Shown in pieces: positions 5,743 through 6,952 of a stretch of DNA of 6,952 nt. This stretch comes from Rhodobacterales bacterium (GTDB lineage: Bacteria; Pseudomonadota; Alphaproteobacteria; Rhodobacterales; Rhodobacteraceae), in the NCBI GenBank assembly GCA_025357355.1, contig JANXPK010000280.1, positions 1 through 6,952 on the forward strand, written 5' to 3'. Positions within the stretch are counted from its first letter, which is position 1. Each line of letters opens with the position of its first letter. Under the pieces are notes generated by a model. That model was not told the origin of the DNA and did no database searches. It saw only the letters and a list, made by a program, of their open reading frames with translations. Position numbers and translations under genes: made by a program.

Positions 5743-6787
5743 ACTTCACCGCGCCAAAGGTCAGGCCACGGACGAGTTGTTTCTGGCTGAACCAGCCGAT
5801 GATGAGAATTGGCGCGATGGCCATGATCGAGGCCGCCGACAGTTTTGCCCAGAACTGGCCCTCCGGGCTGGAATATTCCGAGATGAAGAAGGACAGCGGG
5901 GCGGCGAACTTGTTGGTCAGGTTCAACGTCCAGAACGCCTCGTTCCACGACAGGATCAAATTCAGCAGGCAGGTCGAGGCAATGCCTGGCAGCGCCATCG
6001 GCGTCAACACATGGGCAAGCTCGTTCCACAGCGAGGCGCCATCCATGCGGGCTGCCTCAAGAATGCCGACCGGGATTTCCTTGAAATAGGTGAACAGCAT
6101 CCAGATCAGGATCGGCAGGTTCAGCATGGTCATAAGGGGAACCATGCCCCAGAAGCTGTCCATGATGTTGTAGTCCGACCAGTTGGCCCAGCCCCAGTCC
6201 TTGAACACCAGTCCGTTGCGGTTGAAGATCAGGTAGATCGGGATCAGGGCGCCTGCGGGCGGCATCATCTTGGTGGACAGCATCCACAGAAGCGTGTCCT
6301 TGGTATTGCGGCTCCACGCCCACAGCGAGGCGGGCAGCACGAAGATCAAGAGCAGCACGATGCCCAAGGCCGCGTTGTTGGGCTTCCAGTCATAGGCGTA
6401 AAGCACCCCGAAACATAAGGCCGCGCAGCCGAAGATAATGCCGAGCCAGGCCCAGCCGCTGATCTTGCTGCTTGACACCGGCGAGGGTGCAAAGGCCATC
6501 GACCAAGCGGCGGGAATGGCCAAGAGCAGGCCGAACAGCGTTGACAAGATGACGATGACGCTGGTGTTGAACACATACCGCACGTAGTCCGAACGTTCCT
6601 GCACGATGCCAAAGTTTTCCAGCGTCCACGGCGTGGTCAGAAAGTTCTGCGGCAGGGTATAGGCGTCGCTTTCCGACTTGAAGGCGGCGACGGCGGTCCA
6701 GAAGATCGGAAAGAACAGGATCAGACCGATGACCCAAGCCAGAAGCGAGATGCCAAGGGTGCGGCGGGTGGATTGCTTGCGTGCCAT
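5741..6787 (-). CDS. smoG: Polyol ABC transporter permease (MalG family) with extra membrane segment pair
   Basis: The 348-residue inner-membrane subunit pairs with SmoF to form the polyol import channel. The binding-protein-dependent permease EAA loop that contacts the ATPase is at 244-268 (EAARMDGASLW...LPG). Hydrophobic segments are visible at about 12-36, 72-97, 111-131, 139-158, 165-188, 213-233, 262-284 and 318-334. The C-terminus, WFSQKQLVRGLTFGAVK, is typical of SmoG-like proteins. MalG/SmoG permeases are normally about 275-300 residues with six helices. The surplus here is mainly residues ~102-161, which add two hydrophobic segments between canonical helices 2 and 3, plus a shorter tryptophan-rich stretch at ~194-213. 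The frame is intact across both, so the gene appears functional. It starts three bases after the smoF stop with a strong GGAGG. Confidence 0.9.
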   Translation of the reverse strand: MARKQSTRRTLGISLLAWVIGLILFFPIFWTAVAAFKSESDAYTLPQNFLTTPWTLENFGIVQERSDYVRYVFNTSVIVILSTLFGLLLAIPAAWSMAFAPSPVSSSKISGWAWLGIIFGCAALCFGVLYAYDWKPNNAALGIVLLLIFVLPASLWAWSRNTKDTLLWMLSTKMMPPAGALIPIYLIFNRNGLVFKDWGWANWSDYNIMDSFWGMVPLMTMLNLPILIWMLFTYFKEIPVGILEAARMDGASLWNELAHVLTPMALPGIASTCLLNLILSWNEAFWTLNLTNKFAAPLSFFISEYSSPEGQFWAKLSAASIMAIAPILIIGWFSQKQLVRGLTFGAVK

Positions 6788-6790
6788 GGC

Positions 6791-6952
6791 TCAGGCCTCC
6801 AGATTTTTGCCGACAAGGCGGACGAGGAAGGCGGAAACGATATTGGCCAGTACCACCGCCACCAGCCCACCGGCGGCCGCCATGCCGACATCGGTGGCGT
6901 CGTTGAGCTGCGAGAACACCAAGTAGGTCAGGTTGCCAGCAAAGCCGCCGAC
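6791..6952 (-). CDS. smoF: Polyol ABC transporter permease (MalF family), C-terminal fragment
   Basis: Only the last 53 residues are in the window; the gene continues past the right edge and is not known to be broken. They read in frame from the edge to a TGA at 6793-6791. The fragment has the usual end of a MalF-type sugar permease: GNLTYLVFSQL followed by DVGMAAAGGLVAVVLANI, a final hydrophobic helix at about fragment residues 28-48, and a short basic cytoplasmic tail ending RLVGKNLEA. Together with SmoG it would form the heterodimeric channel for sorbitol/mannitol uptake. The assignment rests on this tail and on its position directly upstream of smoG, as in the R. sphaeroides smoEFGK order. 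A periplasmic binding protein gene would be expected further upstream. Confidence 0.82.
   Translation of the reverse strand, partial: VGGFAGNLTYLVFSQLNDATDVGMAAAGGLVAVVLANIVSAFLVRLVGKNLEA
6796..6800 (-). promoter_or_regulatory. Shine-Dalgarno of smoG inside the smoF end
   Basis: Minus-strand GGAGG lies eight bases before the smoG ATG at 6787, within the final codons of smoF (CTG GAG GCC TGA). It supports the chosen start and indicates coupled translation of the two permeases. Confidence 0.7.

Noticed and set aside
5062..6418. Long plus-strand open frames opposite smoK and smoG (5062-5790 and 5513-6418).
   Set aside because: Both lack recognisable motifs and sit opposite well-supported transporter genes.

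Overview
The window looks like chromosomal DNA of an alphaproteobacterium, most likely Rhodobacteraceae (Rhodobacter/Paracoccus-like). It is GC-rich and densely packed. The gene order permease–permease–ATPase–short-chain dehydrogenase–mannitol dehydrogenase is that of the sorbitol/mannitol (smo/mtl) operon of Rhodobacter sphaeroides, and the TyrS N-terminus (MTYHPKSDF...) has the form I recall from that family. No mobile element, CRISPR array, tRNA or rRNA was seen.

Layout. Bases 1-158 are non-coding, downstream of tyrS. They hold four TGTAG-headed 11-bp direct repeats (54-97) and three GTTAA-type sites. tyrS (159-1409, minus) encodes tyrosyl-tRNA synthetase. A 45-bp gap (1410-1454) separates it from the divergent anmK (1455-2558, plus), encoding anhydro-N-acetylmuramic acid kinase of cell-wall recycling. 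From 2533 to the right edge everything is on the minus strand and reads, in transcription order, smoF (C-terminal end only), smoG, smoK, smoS, mtlK. The last codons of mtlK and anmK overlap tail to tail by 26 bp.

How the genes work together. SmoF and SmoG are the membrane subunits and SmoK the ATPase of a binding-protein-dependent importer for sugar alcohols. The binding protein would be encoded outside the window. SmoS (sorbitol/glucitol dehydrogenase) and MtlK (mannitol 2-dehydrogenase) oxidise the imported polyols to fructose. Junctions are very tight (3 bp, 7 bp, 4-bp overlap, 1 bp), so this is one transcript with likely translational coupling. In R. sphaeroides, as I remember it, kinase genes follow mtlK. 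Here that position is taken by the end of anmK, so the phosphorylation step must be encoded elsewhere.

The genes are mostly conventional. The best leads are the phased 11-bp repeats at 54-97, an apparent two-helix insertion in SmoG, and the very short tyrS/anmK gap in which anmK has no recognisable ribosome-binding site. I see no convincing new multi-gene system.
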